From Rhodococcus sp. B50 (GTDB lineage Bacteria; Actinomycetota; Actinomycetes; Mycobacteriales; Mycobacteriaceae): a DNA stretch of 64,000 bases. A program made the position numbers and the translations under genes. Under the pieces are notes generated by a model that ran no database searches, had not been told where the DNA came from, and saw nothing but the letters and a program-made list of their open reading frames with translations. Position 1 is the first letter of the stretch. Each line of letters begins with the position of its first letter. The stretch lies in assembly GCF_013602415.1 (NCBI RefSeq), contig NZ_WPAG02000002.1, forward strand, positions 4,963,480 through 5,027,479, given 5' to 3'. Below are positions 43,859-53,603 of the stretch, one piece after another.

Positions 43859-45280
43859 GTGACGAGAAGCATCGACAGGGCCGATACCGGGTCGCGGGAA
43901 CTGCAGAGTCCGCTCGCGCATCTGAGCGACGACGATCTCGAGCAGATCGCGAAGGAGTTCGACGCCATCCACGACGAGGTGTACTCGAGCCTCGGCGACA
44001 AGGACCGGCAGTACATCAAGAACGTCATCGCGGCGCAGCGTCAACTGGTAGTGGCCGGACGGGTGCTGCTGTTCGCGTCGTCGTCCAAGCCCGCATGGGT
44101 GGCCGGGACTACCTGTCTCGGACTGGCGAAGATCCTCGAGAACATGGAGATCGGCCACAACGTCATGCACGGCCAGTGGGATTGGATGAACGATCCGGAC
44201 ATCCACTCGTCGGTCTGGGACTGGGACACCGCCTCCACCGCGGAGGCCTGGAAGCACTCGCACAACTACATCCACCACACGTTCACCAACATCCGCGGTC
44301 TCGACAAGGACCTCGGCTACGAGATCATGCGGATCGACCCGCACCAGAAGTGGCACCCCGTCTACCTCGCCCAGCCCGTCTACAACGCACTGCTCACCGT
44401 GCTGTTCGAGTGGGGCGTCGCGCTGCACGACCTCGATCTCGAAGCGTTGTGGGCCGGCGAGAAGTCGACCGCGCAGGTCATCGGGGAACTGAAGGGTATC
44501 GCCGGTAAGGCCCGCGCCCAGTTCGTCAAGGACTACGTCGGCTGGCCGCTCGTGAGCGCCGCACTGTTCGGCCTCGCGCAGATCGCGCTGCAGGGCCGGT
44601 TACCCCAGCCGAAGACCTCGCGGTTGGGCCGGCGACTGCGGTCTATGGGTAAGGGCCGTTCCGGAAAGTTCGGTACCGCAGCCGATCTCGCCGACCGGTA
44701 TCTGCCCGGCATCGAGAAGACCTTCCTCGCGACGGTTCTCGCCGACGTCACCGCCAACATCATCCGCAACGTGTGGGCACACGCGATCATCTTCTGCGGA
44801 CACTTCCCCGACCAGACCTACACCTTCTCCAAGAAGGAGGTGGAGAACGAGTCGCGCGGAGGATGGTACGTACGCCAACTCGTCGGTGCCGCGAACATCG
44901 AGGGCACTCCGCTGTTCCACGTCATGAGCGGCAACCTCGGCTACCAGGTGGAACACCATTTGTTCCCCGACATGCCGAGCACCCGCTACGCGGAGGTCGC
45001 GCCGAAGGTCAAGGACATCTGCGAGCGCTACGAACTGCCCTACAACTCGGGCCGGCTGGGCAAGCAGTGGTTCATGGTGCACCGCACGATCGCCCGGCTC
45101 GCCTTCCCGGGCGGTAAGCCCCGACCGAAGCCCGGACCGTACCGTCGCTCACAGGATCCCCAGGGTGGGCCCATTCCCAGTGAGGCCGCGCGGTTCCGGA
45201 ACCGGCTGCCCGCCGAACATCCCGACGCCGGACCGGAACACGACGGTGGTGGGGTGAAGGTCGATCCGCCGCCCCGCTGA
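43859..45280 (+). CDS. Membrane acyl-CoA/fatty acid desaturase, DesA3-like
   Basis: 473 residues. Three histidine boxes of di-iron membrane desaturases: GHNVMHGQWDW (~100), WKHSHNYIHHTFTN (~135) and GYQVEHHLFPDMPS (~366), with hydrophobic helices between. It should insert a Δ9 double bond into stearoyl-CoA using electrons from the reductase encoded 28 bases upstream. GTG 43859 after AGGGGG is chosen over a longer frame. The last ~60 residues are a Pro/Arg/Gly-rich hydrophilic tail not needed by the fold. Confidence 0.88.
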   Translation: MTRSIDRADTGSRELQSPLAHLSDDDLEQIAKEFDAIHDEVYSSLGDKDRQYIKNVIAAQRQLVVAGRVLLFASSSKPAWVAGTTCLGLAKILENMEIGHNVMHGQWDWMNDPDIHSSVWDWDTASTAEAWKHSHNYIHHTFTNIRGLDKDLGYEIMRIDPHQKWHPVYLAQPVYNALLTVLFEWGVALHDLDLEALWAGEKSTAQVIGELKGIAGKARAQFVKDYVGWPLVSAALFGLAQIALQGRLPQPKTSRLGRRLRSMGKGRSGKFGTAADLADRYLPGIEKTFLATVLADVTANIIRNVWAHAIIFCGHFPDQTYTFSKKEVENESRGGWYVRQLVGAANIEGTPLFHVMSGNLGYQVEHHLFPDMPSTRYAEVAPKVKDICERYELPYNSGRLGKQWFMVHRTIARLAFPGGKPRPKPGPYRRSQDPQGGPIPSEAARFRNRLPAEHPDAGPEHDGGGVKVDPPPR

Positions 45281-45292
45281 CCGTCGGCCGAT

Positions 45293-45339
45293 GCGCAGTT
45301 CTCGTCGACGATTCGCACCATTCTCGACGGGAACTGCAC
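45293..45339. terminator. Bidirectional terminator-like inverted repeat
   Basis: TGCGCAGTTC-TCGTCGA pairs with TCGACGG-GAACTGCACA (45293–45339, few mismatches) between the convergent desaturase and allophanate hydrolase genes. Confidence 0.6.
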
Positions 45340-45352
45340 ATCGGAGCCGAGG

Positions 45353-47107
45353 TCAGGACGCCCGGTAGGCCTTCCAGCCGCCGAACTCGGTGATGTCCAC
45401 CGCGTCCGCCGCGGCGTCCTGCGTGCATCCGAAACCGACGACCCACCGCCCGTCGGCCAGTTCGACGCTCGTCAGCGTCATCGGGGCGGGCAGCGCGGCG
45501 AGGAATCGGCCCAGACCGGCCTCCGACAGGCGGAACAGTTCGCCGACGATCGCGGCACCCTCACCCGGCCCGTGTCGCACGAGTCCCGGCTTCGGTGGCG
45601 TCGTGTTCAGCGCCGCCAGTCGATATGCGTCGGAGGTGTGCACCTCCTCGACGAACCGCGCTCCGAGTTCCTCGAGCTGGAAGTGCAGCGGCTGACCGCG
45701 CAGATGCGCACCGAAGACGGCGAGCTCGACCCCGGACTCGACGACCGATGGCGCGTCCACACCGTTCAGTGCGGCCGCGACGTCCACGGCCACCTGGTCG
45801 GCGAAGGCCGGCACCACGATCATGACCCCGAAGGGCTCACCAGCCGTCGTGGGTGCACCGGGCACCGCTACCGCAGCCATGTCCAGCAGATTGCAGAAGT
45901 TGGTGTAGGTGCCCATCCGACGGTTGATGGCGATCGGGTCGTCCTGCACCGCCGCGATCGTCGGGTGTTCCGTCGTCGTCGGGAGCAGTAACCCGTCCAC
46001 CCCGGCGAGCAGTTCGCCGGCGCTGACCTTCACACGGGTGAGGGTGTCGAGGTCCTCGACGAGTTCGTATGCGGCGGGCCTCTTCGCGCCGGCGACGATC
46101 GCGGCAACGGTGGGATCGGCGCCCTCCGGCCCCGTCGACAGGAACTCACCGACGGCCGCGTAGCGCTGCGCCACCACGGCACCGTCGTACAGGAGCAGGG
46201 CAGCGTCGAGCAGCGGCGAGATGTCCACCTCCACGATCTCGACGCCGGACTCGCATGCCGCGGCCACTGTGCGGGTGAAGGCGTCGCGGTACCCCTCGGA
46301 CAGGGCCTCGAGGTCCTCGCCGCGTGGCACCGCGATGCGCAGGGTGTTCGATGCGGCGAGTCGCACGTCCGCGGGCCATGTCCTGCTGCGTGGGTCGCGG
46401 GGCTCGGGTCCGGTCATGATCCGGACCGCGGTCGCCGCAAGGTCGAGCGACATCGCGAAGACCGTGAGGCAGTCGTAGTCGATGCACGCCGGGACCACAC
46501 CGTGCGCCGGGATCACTCCGAGAGTGGCCTTGACGCCGACGATTCCGTGCAGTGCGGCCGGCACACGTCCCGAACCGGCCGTGTCGGTGCCCAGGCCGAT
46601 GTCGGCGATGCCGAGTGCCACCGCGACCGCCGAACCCGAACTCGAACCGCCCGAGACCTTCTCGGGATCCCACGCGCACCGCACTGCCCCGTACGGACTG
46701 CGCGTCCCGACGAGACCGGTGGCGAACTGATCGAGGTTGGTCTTGCCGAGCACGACGGCGCCTGCGGCTACCAGACGCTCGACACCGGACGCCGTCTCCT
46801 CGGGGACGTACGCGAATTCGGGACATGCCGCGGTGGTGGGGATTCCGGCGACGTCCACGTTGTCCTTCACCGCGACGACCAGACCGGCGAGCGGAAGCGA
46901 CTCACCGGCGGCGACCCGGGCATCCACCGCGGCGGCGTCGGCGAGGAGATCCTCGGCGCTGCGCAGGGTGATCCACACTTCGGGCCGGTCGGCCTCGTCG
47001 ATCCGGCGCAGTGCGGCACGAACGCGATCGGTGGCGGACATCCTCACCGAGGAGGCGGGCGCAGCGAGTCCGACGTCCGGGTTGTCGAGGGTACTGCCGA
47101 GGCTCAT
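45353..47107 (-). CDS. atzF: Allophanate hydrolase
   Basis: 584 residues. Amidase-signature domain with Ser-cisSer-Lys triad: Lys81 in VVAVKDNVDVAG, cis-Ser in KVSGGSSSGSAVAVALG, nucleophile Ser in GLGTDTAGSGRVPAALHG. The C-terminal ~125 residues (LAVFGAHLRGQPLHFQLEELGARFVEEV...) form the AtzF second domain. It hydrolyses allophanate to ammonia and carbon dioxide. Start overlaps the urea carboxylase stop by one base (TGATG). Together they degrade urea without urease. Confidence 0.93.
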   Translation of the reverse strand: MSLGSTLDNPDVGLAAPASSVRMSATDRVRAALRRIDEADRPEVWITLRSAEDLLADAAAVDARVAAGESLPLAGLVVAVKDNVDVAGIPTTAACPEFAYVPEETASGVERLVAAGAVVLGKTNLDQFATGLVGTRSPYGAVRCAWDPEKVSGGSSSGSAVAVALGIADIGLGTDTAGSGRVPAALHGIVGVKATLGVIPAHGVVPACIDYDCLTVFAMSLDLAATAVRIMTGPEPRDPRSRTWPADVRLAASNTLRIAVPRGEDLEALSEGYRDAFTRTVAAACESGVEIVEVDISPLLDAALLLYDGAVVAQRYAAVGEFLSTGPEGADPTVAAIVAGAKRPAAYELVEDLDTLTRVKVSAGELLAGVDGLLLPTTTEHPTIAAVQDDPIAINRRMGTYTNFCNLLDMAAVAVPGAPTTAGEPFGVMIVVPAFADQVAVDVAAALNGVDAPSVVESGVELAVFGAHLRGQPLHFQLEELGARFVEEVHTSDAYRLAALNTTPPKPGLVRHGPGEGAAIVGELFRLSEAGLGRFLAALPAPMTLTSVELADGRWVVGFGCTQDAAADAVDITEFGGWKAYRAS

Positions 47108-50100
47108 CAGACTGCTCCGATCACGAGAAGGGGGGTCCCGGGTGCAACCTTCGTGCCCGGGCTCACGAGAACTTTCAGGACCGTGCCGGTGGTCTCCGAC
47201 GACACGGGCATCTCGAGTTTCATCGCCTCGAGGATCACCGTGGTGTCGCCGGTGGCGACGGTGTCGCCCTCGGCGACCTCCACGCGCCACACGTTGCCGA
47301 CCATCGGTGCCTCGACCACGACGGCACCGGGCGGCATTGCGTCCAGGGGGTCGCCCACGGCGGACACCTCGATCGGTTCGCTGTCGACGCGGTCGAACTC
47401 TCCCGCGTCGCGCCAGGCCTGCTTCTCCACCTCGAACGCACGGGATTGCACGGCGTGGAAGGCGTCGATGGAGTCGGCGTTGTCCTCGAGGAAACGCAGG
47501 TGGTCGGCGAGCGCGAAGGTGCCGTCCGAGATGTCGGCGTCGAACCGACCCGCCTTCGCCGCGGCCCGGTATTCGAGCAACTGCTCGGGCGTCACCGGTT
47601 CCCAGACGATGCGGTCGAAGAACCGGAACAGCCACGGCTTGTCCTCCTCGAAGGGCCCCGTCTGCCGGTATCCCGACCAGATCGGGATCGTCCGGCCGAC
47701 CAGCTGATAACCACCCGGCGACTCCATGCCGTACACGCACAGGTACTTGCCGCCGATGCCCACCGCGTCGGACGGTGTCCACGTGCGGGCCGGGTTGTAC
47801 TTCGTCGTGACGAGCCGATGTCGAGGATCGAGTGGAACAGCCAGGGGTGCACCGAGATACACGTCGCCGAGACCGAGGACCAGGTATTCGGCGTCGAAGA
47901 CGGTGTCGCGGACCTGCTCGACCGAATCGAGACCGTTGATGCGTCGGATGAACTCGGTGTTCGACGGCAACCACGGTGCCTCGTCGCGCACCCCGCTGCG
48001 GTACCGCGAGATCGCTTCGGCGATCGACGGATCATCGAACGACAGCGGCAGGCGGACGGTGCGGCTCGGCACCACCAGATCGCGCGTCGCGGGCAGTTCC
48101 GTCTCGAGATCCTGCAATACCCCGAGCAGGCGGGACTGCGGCAGCACGTCGGGATCGAAGTGGATGTGCAGCGAGCGCACACCCGGCGTGACATCGATGA
48201 TCCCGGGCAGCGTCGTGGCGGCCAGCGCCTCCGACAATGCGTGCACACGCATGCGTAGGCCGAGATCGAGAACCATCTCGCCGTACTCGACGAGGATGTT
48301 GTCGTCACCGCCCCGCAGGTACACGACCTCGGGATGGTCGAGGAACGGCTCGATACGACCGAGTCGGCCGCCGTCGGGTGCGGTCTGCCGGGCGACCGGC
48401 GGCAGGTCGGCGCCGCGGACCGCACTGGTGCGCAGCTCGACGGCGCCCTCGTCGGTGACCGGCACGAACCGCAGCGAGTCGCCGGGGCGGATCTGGCCGA
48501 GCTTCCAGCGATGCCCGGCGACCACGGTGAGCGGGCACGCGAAGCCACCGAGGCTGGGTCCGTCCGGGCCGAGCAGGATCGGGGTGTCGCCGGAGACGTT
48601 GAGCGCCCCGACGCTGTACGGGTTGTCGTGCAGGTTGGACGGGTGCAGACCGGCATCGCCGCCGTCGGAGCGCGACCAGGTCGGCTTCGGGCCGTCGAGC
48701 CGGATACCGGTGCGGTTGGCATGCGTCTGCACGGTCCACGTCGCGTCATAGAACTGCTGCAGGTCCTCGGCGGTGAAGTATGCCGGGGCCGGCTGCGGGC
48801 CTTCGGTCACCGCGAGATGCCAGATGTGCCCGAACTCCGGACGGACATCGGCGGGGACGGGCGCAGGATCGGCGACCGGCTCGCCGGACGCGAGACCGAG
48901 CACATCGCCGGTCGCGACGGCCCTGCCGGTGGGCCCACCGAAGCCGCCGAGCGTGAACGTCGATGCGCTGCCGTGGTAGAGCGGCACGTCGAGTCCACCG
49001 CGGACCGCGATGTAGGTGCGCAGGCCGGCGTCGATGGGGGTGCCGACCTCGAGGATCGAACCGGCCGGGACCTCGACGGGCTCCCACATCGGCACCGGCG
49101 CACCGTCGACGGTGACCTCGGCGCGGGCGCCCGTGATGCACACGGTCGTCGGATCGGAGAACTCCAGACGCGGACCGAGCAGGGTGCATTCGAGTCCGGG
49201 CGTGCCCTCCGGGTTGCCGACGGCGACGTTCGCGGCGCGGAACGACAGGTCGTCCATCGGACCGGACGGAGGAATCCCCACCTTCCACAGCCCGATCCGT
49301 CCCGGGAAGTCCTGGACGGTCGTCATCGTCCCGGCACGCAGCACGTCGATGCGACACCCGACCGGGGGGATCTCCGCGAGTGTGGTGGTGACGTGTCGTG
49401 CATCGAGAACCGCTTCCTCGGAGCAGATCCTGCGCAACTGCGGCAGGTTCGTCTGGACACCGTGGATCCGGGTCTCGCCGAGTGCCTCCGACAACCCGGA
49501 GAATGCCGTACGCCGCGACTCGCCGCGCACGATCACCTTCGCGAGCATCGGATCGTAGAACGAACCGACCTCGGTGCCCGTGTTCACCCAGGTCTCGATA
49601 CGCGTGTGGGCGGGGAACTCGACATGGGTGAGCAGACCCGCGCTCGGCCGGTGGTCGCGACCGGGATCCTCCGCGTACACACGGGCTTCCACCGCGTGCC
49701 CGGTGATCTCGGGTCCGGAATCGGGCAGGCCGTCGAGCATGCTCTCGTCACCGCGTGCGAGGCGCAGCATCCACTCGACGAGGTCGACGCCCGTGACCTC
49801 CTCGGTCACCGGATGCTCCACCTGCAGGCGGGTGTTCATCTCGAGGAAGGACACCTCGTTGCGGTCCACGTCGTAGACGAACTCGACGGTACCGGCCGAT
49901 CGGTACTGCACCGACGACGCGAGAGCACGTGAGCACGAGAGCATCTGCTCGACGATGCGATCGGGGAGGTTCGGTGCGGGTGCCTCCTCGACGACCTTCT
50001 GGTTCCGGCGCTGCAGCGAGCAGTCGCGGGTACCGAGGCTGATCGTCCGGCCGTGTCCGTCACCGAAGACCTGCACTTCCACGTGCCGGGCGCGTGGGAC

Positions 50101-50748
50101 GAACCGCTCGAGGAAGACGCCGGAGGACGAGAAGTTCGCGGCGGCGAGCCGAATGACGCGTTCGTACGCCTCACGCAGGTCGTCGGCGCTGCGGCAGGCC
50201 TGCATCCCGATGCCGCCGCCACCGCCGACGGCCTTGAGCATCACGGGATATCCGATGGTCTCGGCCGCGGTGAGCGCGTCCTCGAGGGTATCGAGCAGAC
50301 CGCTGCCGGGGACGAGGGGCGCGCCCACGGCGCGGGCGGCCTCCCGGGCGGTGTGCTTGTCGCCGAAGACGCGCAGCTGGCCGGGAGTCGGGCCGACGAA
50401 CGCGATACCCGCCGCTTCGCAGGCGGCGGCGAATTCGGCGTTCTCCGAGAGGAATCCGTAGCCCGGGTGGATCGCTCCGGCGCCGGTGGCCAGTGCTGCC
50501 TCGATGACGAGATCGGCCCGCAGATAGGACTCGGCCGCGGGAGCCGGGCCGAGTCGGACTGCGATGTCGGCGAGTTCGACGTGTGCGGCCGCTGCGTCGG
50601 CGTCCGAGTAGACAGCAACGGTCTTGAGACCCAGCTTGTGCGCAGACCGCATGATGCGGCACGCGATCTCGCCGCGATTGGCGACGAGCAGGCTGTCGAA
50701 GGCGAAGGTCGGGGGGACCGGCACTTCTGTATACGTCTTTGTGGACAT
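47107..50748 (-). CDS. uca: Urea carboxylase, biotin-dependent
   Basis: 1213 residues in one chain: biotin carboxylase (~1–460; LVANRGEIACRIMRSAHKLGL, glycine-rich ATP loop KAVGGGGGIGMQAC, EMNTRLQVEHPVTEEVTG), then KipA/AHS2-like and KipI/AHS1-like carboxyltransferase parts (~470–1080), and a C-terminal biotinyl domain with Lys1177 in EAMKLEMPV. It carboxylates urea to allophanate. Some homologues act on guanidine instead, but no carboxyguanidine deiminase or guanidine riboswitch is present and Urt uptake genes are. ATG 50748 sits between two GTATAC repeats. Confidence 0.92.
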   Translation of the reverse strand: MSTKTYTEVPVPPTFAFDSLLVANRGEIACRIMRSAHKLGLKTVAVYSDADAAAAHVELADIAVRLGPAPAAESYLRADLVIEAALATGAGAIHPGYGFLSENAEFAAACEAAGIAFVGPTPGQLRVFGDKHTAREAARAVGAPLVPGSGLLDTLEDALTAAETIGYPVMLKAVGGGGGIGMQACRSADDLREAYERVIRLAAANFSSSGVFLERFVPRARHVEVQVFGDGHGRTISLGTRDCSLQRRNQKVVEEAPAPNLPDRIVEQMLSCSRALASSVQYRSAGTVEFVYDVDRNEVSFLEMNTRLQVEHPVTEEVTGVDLVEWMLRLARGDESMLDGLPDSGPEITGHAVEARVYAEDPGRDHRPSAGLLTHVEFPAHTRIETWVNTGTEVGSFYDPMLAKVIVRGESRRTAFSGLSEALGETRIHGVQTNLPQLRRICSEEAVLDARHVTTTLAEIPPVGCRIDVLRAGTMTTVQDFPGRIGLWKVGIPPSGPMDDLSFRAANVAVGNPEGTPGLECTLLGPRLEFSDPTTVCITGARAEVTVDGAPVPMWEPVEVPAGSILEVGTPIDAGLRTYIAVRGGLDVPLYHGSASTFTLGGFGGPTGRAVATGDVLGLASGEPVADPAPVPADVRPEFGHIWHLAVTEGPQPAPAYFTAEDLQQFYDATWTVQTHANRTGIRLDGPKPTWSRSDGGDAGLHPSNLHDNPYSVGALNVSGDTPILLGPDGPSLGGFACPLTVVAGHRWKLGQIRPGDSLRFVPVTDEGAVELRTSAVRGADLPPVARQTAPDGGRLGRIEPFLDHPEVVYLRGGDDNILVEYGEMVLDLGLRMRVHALSEALAATTLPGIIDVTPGVRSLHIHFDPDVLPQSRLLGVLQDLETELPATRDLVVPSRTVRLPLSFDDPSIAEAISRYRSGVRDEAPWLPSNTEFIRRINGLDSVEQVRDTVFDAEYLVLGLGDVYLGAPLAVPLDPRHRLVTTKYNPARTWTPSDAVGIGGKYLCVYGMESPGGYQLVGRTIPIWSGYRQTGPFEEDKPWLFRFFDRIVWEPVTPEQLLEYRAAAKAGRFDADISDGTFALADHLRFLEDNADSIDAFHAVQSRAFEVEKQAWRDAGEFDRVDSEPIEVSAVGDPLDAMPPGAVVVEAPMVGNVWRVEVAEGDTVATGDTTVILEAMKLEMPVSSETTGTVLKVLVSPGTKVAPGTPLLVIGAV

Positions 50749-50760
50749 GGCTGTATACGT
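50727..50760 (-). promoter_or_regulatory. Two ACGTATACAG operator candidates around the uca start
   Basis: On the gene strand ACGTATACAG occurs at 50760–50751 (just before ATG) and again at 50736–50727 (inside codons 5–8), starts 24 bases apart. The same core occurs before urtA. GTATAC cores are typical of FCD-type GntR regulators, one of which is encoded in this cluster. Confidence 0.6.
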
Positions 50761-50849
50761 TATGGACCAGCAATGACGACGCTGTGACGTTGTGTAACAG
50801 CCTTGTTAGGGATGCCCTCTCCGGCCGGACACCGGCATGTGCGAACCGA

Positions 50850-51380
50850 TCAGAAGTCGCGATCGATCTGCAGGACACCGATGGTCGTGGCAAGGGCGTC
50901 GTATTGCGTGACCAGAAGGCATAATTCGATGAGCCTACGGTCGTCGTAGTACTGCGCGAGCGACGACCACGTCTCGTCGGACAGGTGCTTCGTGGTCACG
51001 AGTTCGTCGACGGCGGCGAGAAGCGTGCGGTGCCTCGGCTGCCAGCCGGCCGCGTCGGGTCCGGCGACGATACGGTCGCGCACCTCGTCGGTGATCCCCG
51101 CACGGCGGCCCAGACGGGTGTGGTGGTCGAACTCGTAACCGCACTCGCGCAGATGCGCTACCCGCAGGATGACCATCTCCGACTCGAAGCGGCCGAGGCG
51201 GCCGAAGGGCATGAGCATGCCCGCATAGTGCAACCATCCGCGGAACAGTCGCCCGGTGCGGCCGAGGGTGCTGAACAGGTGGGCGTCCGAGGTTCCGCCG
51301 GCAGCGGACAGTGCCTTCCATGTCACCCAGTTGAGAGGGCCGAGTTCCTTGAAACGTCCGGGCTGGATGCGGGGTGTCAT
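50850..51380 (-). CDS. AhpD/carboxymuconolactone decarboxylase-fold protein
   Basis: 176 residues, all-helical CMD family: LRVAHLRECGYEFDHHTRLGRRAGITDEVRDRI corresponds to the active segment. The usual CxxC is reduced to one Cys (ECGYEFDHH), so peroxidase-type chemistry is doubtful. It is placed between the GntR regulator and urea carboxylase in the same orientation; a role in urea use is only suggested by position. Confidence 0.75.
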   Translation of the reverse strand: MTPRIQPGRFKELGPLNWVTWKALSAAGGTSDAHLFSTLGRTGRLFRGWLHYAGMLMPFGRLGRFESEMVILRVAHLRECGYEFDHHTRLGRRAGITDEVRDRIVAGPDAAGWQPRHRTLLAAVDELVTTKHLSDETWSSLAQYYDDRRLIELCLLVTQYDALATTIGVLQIDRDF

Positions 51381-51445
51381 GAGCGTCAGTGTGCCCGAAC
51401 GAGCCCGTCAGGTCACACGGAACGACCGGGACCTATCGATGCGGG

Positions 51446-52129
51446 TCAGTCGCGGACGGCGCGGGCCATCCGGGCGAAGGCGCGTGCCTCCTCGGCGCGT
51501 CGCACGACCACCGATCGTGAGGTGTCGATGTGGGCGAGCAGCAGGTCGTGGGCGTCGTGGAGCTTGTCGGCGAGTACGAGTTCGGCCACCTCGATGTGCT
51601 CGTCGACGGTGGCGACGATGCGATCGGGTGTCAGGTAGTCGAACATCCGCACCGGACGCACCTTGGCGTTCACCGAGGCCAGGGCGTCGCACAGGGCGCG
51701 ATTGCCGGAGGCGGCGAGCAACGTCGTGTGGAAACGCTCGTCCAGCGTGACGAAGCCGGCGTCGGGTTCGGGCGGATCCCTGCGGATCTCGTACCAGCGG
51801 TCCAGCTCGGGGCCGAGGACGTCGGGGTCGTGCCGTACCGACTCGTCGTCGAGCGCACGGCGGATGCCCCGCAATTCCAGGGTGGTGCGCAGTTCGTAGA
51901 GATCGGCGAGATCGTCGAAGCGGGGCCGGTAGGGATACAGTCCGTGCTCGCGGCGTTCGACGAGTCCGTCGGACACCAACCGGGCGAGTGCCTCTCGAAC
52001 CGGTGTGCGCGACACCCCGTACTGTTCGGCGAGCCGTTCCTCGCTGAGTCGCTCATCGGGGGACGACGTGCCGGACATGAGATGCGAACGCAGAGCCTTG
52101 TAGACCCGTTCGCGGCGGGTGTCGGCCAT
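51446..52129 (-). CDS. GntR family regulator, FCD type
   Basis: 227 residues. N-terminal winged helix (RLSEERLAEQYGVSRTPVREALARLVSDGLVERREHGLYPYRP) followed by the FCD ligand domain (DLYELRTTLELRGIRRAL; DERFHTTLLAASGNRAL; DEHIEVAELVLADKLHDAHDLLLAHI with metal-binding His/Asp). Probably regulates both urea operons through GTATAC-type operators. ATG overlaps the urtE stop by one base, so it is translated with the transporter genes. Confidence 0.88.
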   Translation of the reverse strand: MADTRRERVYKALRSHLMSGTSSPDERLSEERLAEQYGVSRTPVREALARLVSDGLVERREHGLYPYRPRFDDLADLYELRTTLELRGIRRALDDESVRHDPDVLGPELDRWYEIRRDPPEPDAGFVTLDERFHTTLLAASGNRALCDALASVNAKVRPVRMFDYLTPDRIVATVDEHIEVAELVLADKLHDAHDLLLAHIDTSRSVVVRRAEEARAFARMARAVRD

Positions 52130-52824
52130 CAGATCGCCATCGCTGCGCGGACGGTGGTGGCGGCCTCGACACCACCGTCCCCGGTGGAGGTGACGCGCCC
52201 GGATTCGAGGACGTAGTAGTGCAGGGCGTTGTCGAGGGCGAAGCCGATGTGCTGTTCGACGAGGAGCACGCCGAGATCGCCCGTGCGGCCGAGCTCGACG
52301 ATGGTGTTCTCGATCTCGGCGACCACCGACGGCTGGATACCTTCGGTGGGCTCGTCGAGGATGAGCATGCGCGGCTCGGTGATCAGGGCGCGGGCGATGG
52401 CGAGCTGTTGCCGCTGACCGCCGGAGAGCAACCCGGCGCGCCGATCGAGCAGCGGGACGAGGGCGGGGAACAGGTCGAGCATGTCGGCGACGAGCGCGCG
52501 GCCGTTACGGCGGGTGTCCGCGACGACCTGCAGATTCTCGCGGCAGGTGAGCTGGCCGAAGGACTGCTGCCCCTGAGGCACGTAGGCGAGCCCACGGGCG
52601 ACGCGGGCGGACGGTCGCAGCGACGTGACGTCGTCGCCGTCGAAGAGGATCTTCCCCTCGGTGACGGGCAGCAGGCCGACCGCGGCGCGCAGCAGGGTGG
52701 TCTTGCCGGCGCCGTTGTGACCCATGACCGCGACGGACTTGCCGGACGGGACGGTGAGGGAGATGCCGTGCAGGATCTCGGTGCGGCCGTAACCGGCGTG
52801 GACGTCGACGAGTTCGAGCATCAT
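52129..52824 (-). CDS. urtE: Urea ABC transporter ATPase UrtE
   Basis: 231 residues, LivF-type ATPase. Walker A GHNGAGKTTLL, Q-loop YVPQGQQSFGQLT, signature LSGGQRQQLAIARAL, Walker B MLILDEPTEGIQPSV, H-loop in LLVEQHIGFAL. TEGIQPSVV is typical of UrtE. Two ATGs (52824, 52821) follow GGAGG; the second has better spacing. Overlaps the urtD stop. Confidence 0.93.
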   Translation of the reverse strand: MMLELVDVHAGYGRTEILHGISLTVPSGKSVAVMGHNGAGKTTLLRAAVGLLPVTEGKILFDGDDVTSLRPSARVARGLAYVPQGQQSFGQLTCRENLQVVADTRRNGRALVADMLDLFPALVPLLDRRAGLLSGGQRQQLAIARALITEPRMLILDEPTEGIQPSVVAEIENTIVELGRTGDLGVLLVEQHIGFALDNALHYYVLESGRVTSTGDGGVEAATTVRAAMAI

Positions 52825-53603
52825 GCCTCCTGAGGAGCGGTGGCGGTCCCGAGGTAGACCTGCTGGACCTGCGGGTCGTTCTGGACCTGGTCGACGGTGC
52901 CGTCGGCGATGACCTTGCCGCGGGCGAGGACGGTGACGGAGGTGGCGAAGGCTCGCATGAAGTCCATGTCGTGCTCGACGACGACGACCGTGCGCTGGGC
53001 GCCGATGCGGCGCAGCAACTGTCCGGTCTCCTCGCGTTCGTCGTGGCTCATGCCGGCGACCGGTTCGTCGAGGAGCAGCACGTCGGCATTCTGGACGAGC
53101 AGCATGCCGATCTCGAGCCACTGCTTCTGTCCGTGGGCGAGGATTCCGGCGGGCGTGTCGCGGTGGGCGGTCAGGCCGATCGTCTCGAGGGCGTCCTCGA
53201 TCTCGGGCAGGACGTCCTTGCGGCGGCGCAACAGCTGCCAGGGGGAGCGACCCGCACCGGCTGCGATGTCGAGGTTCTGCAGGACCGACAGCTCCTCGAA
53301 GACCGAGGCGGTCTGGAAGGTGCGGCCGACGCCGAGTCGCGCGATCTTGTGGGTCTTCTTGCCGAGCAGTTCGACACCGGATTTGGTGATCGAGCCGGTG
53401 GCCGGGACCAGGCCGGTGACGGCGTCGACGAGGGTCGTCTTGCCGGCGCCGTTGGGGCCGATGAGGAACCGCAGGTCGCCCTGGAGGAGGGTCAGGTCGA
53501 CGCCGTCGACGGCGGTGAAACCGTCGAAGGTGACACGCAGGTCGCGGATCTCGAGGTAGTCGCTGCTCATTCCGGCGTTGCCGCCGTAGACGGGTTTGCT
53601 CAT
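52821..53603 (-). CDS. urtD: Urea ABC transporter ATPase UrtD
   Basis: 260 residues, LivG-type. Walker A GPNGAGKTTLVDAVTG, GRTFQTASVFEELSVLQNLDIA, a signature reading LAHGQKQWLEIGMLL (LAHGQ rather than LSGGQ, normal for UrtD), Walker B VLLLDEPVAGMSHDE and H-loop VEHDMDFMRAFA. Pairs with UrtE in the import complex. ATG 53603 overlaps the urtC stop by 4 bases. Confidence 0.93.
   Translation of the reverse strand: MSKPVYGGNAGMSSDYLEIRDLRVTFDGFTAVDGVDLTLLQGDLRFLIGPNGAGKTTLVDAVTGLVPATGSITKSGVELLGKKTHKIARLGVGRTFQTASVFEELSVLQNLDIAAGAGRSPWQLLRRRKDVLPEIEDALETIGLTAHRDTPAGILAHGQKQWLEIGMLLVQNADVLLLDEPVAGMSHDEREETGQLLRRIGAQRTVVVVEHDMDFMRAFATSVTVLARGKVIADGTVDQVQNDPQVQQVYLGTATAPQEA

Noticed and set aside
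50749..50849. Guanidine-I riboswitch upstream of the carboxylase
   Set aside because: Only about 100 bases with repeats of GTATAC; no ykkC-like conserved loops seen, and carboxyguanidine deiminase genes are absent.
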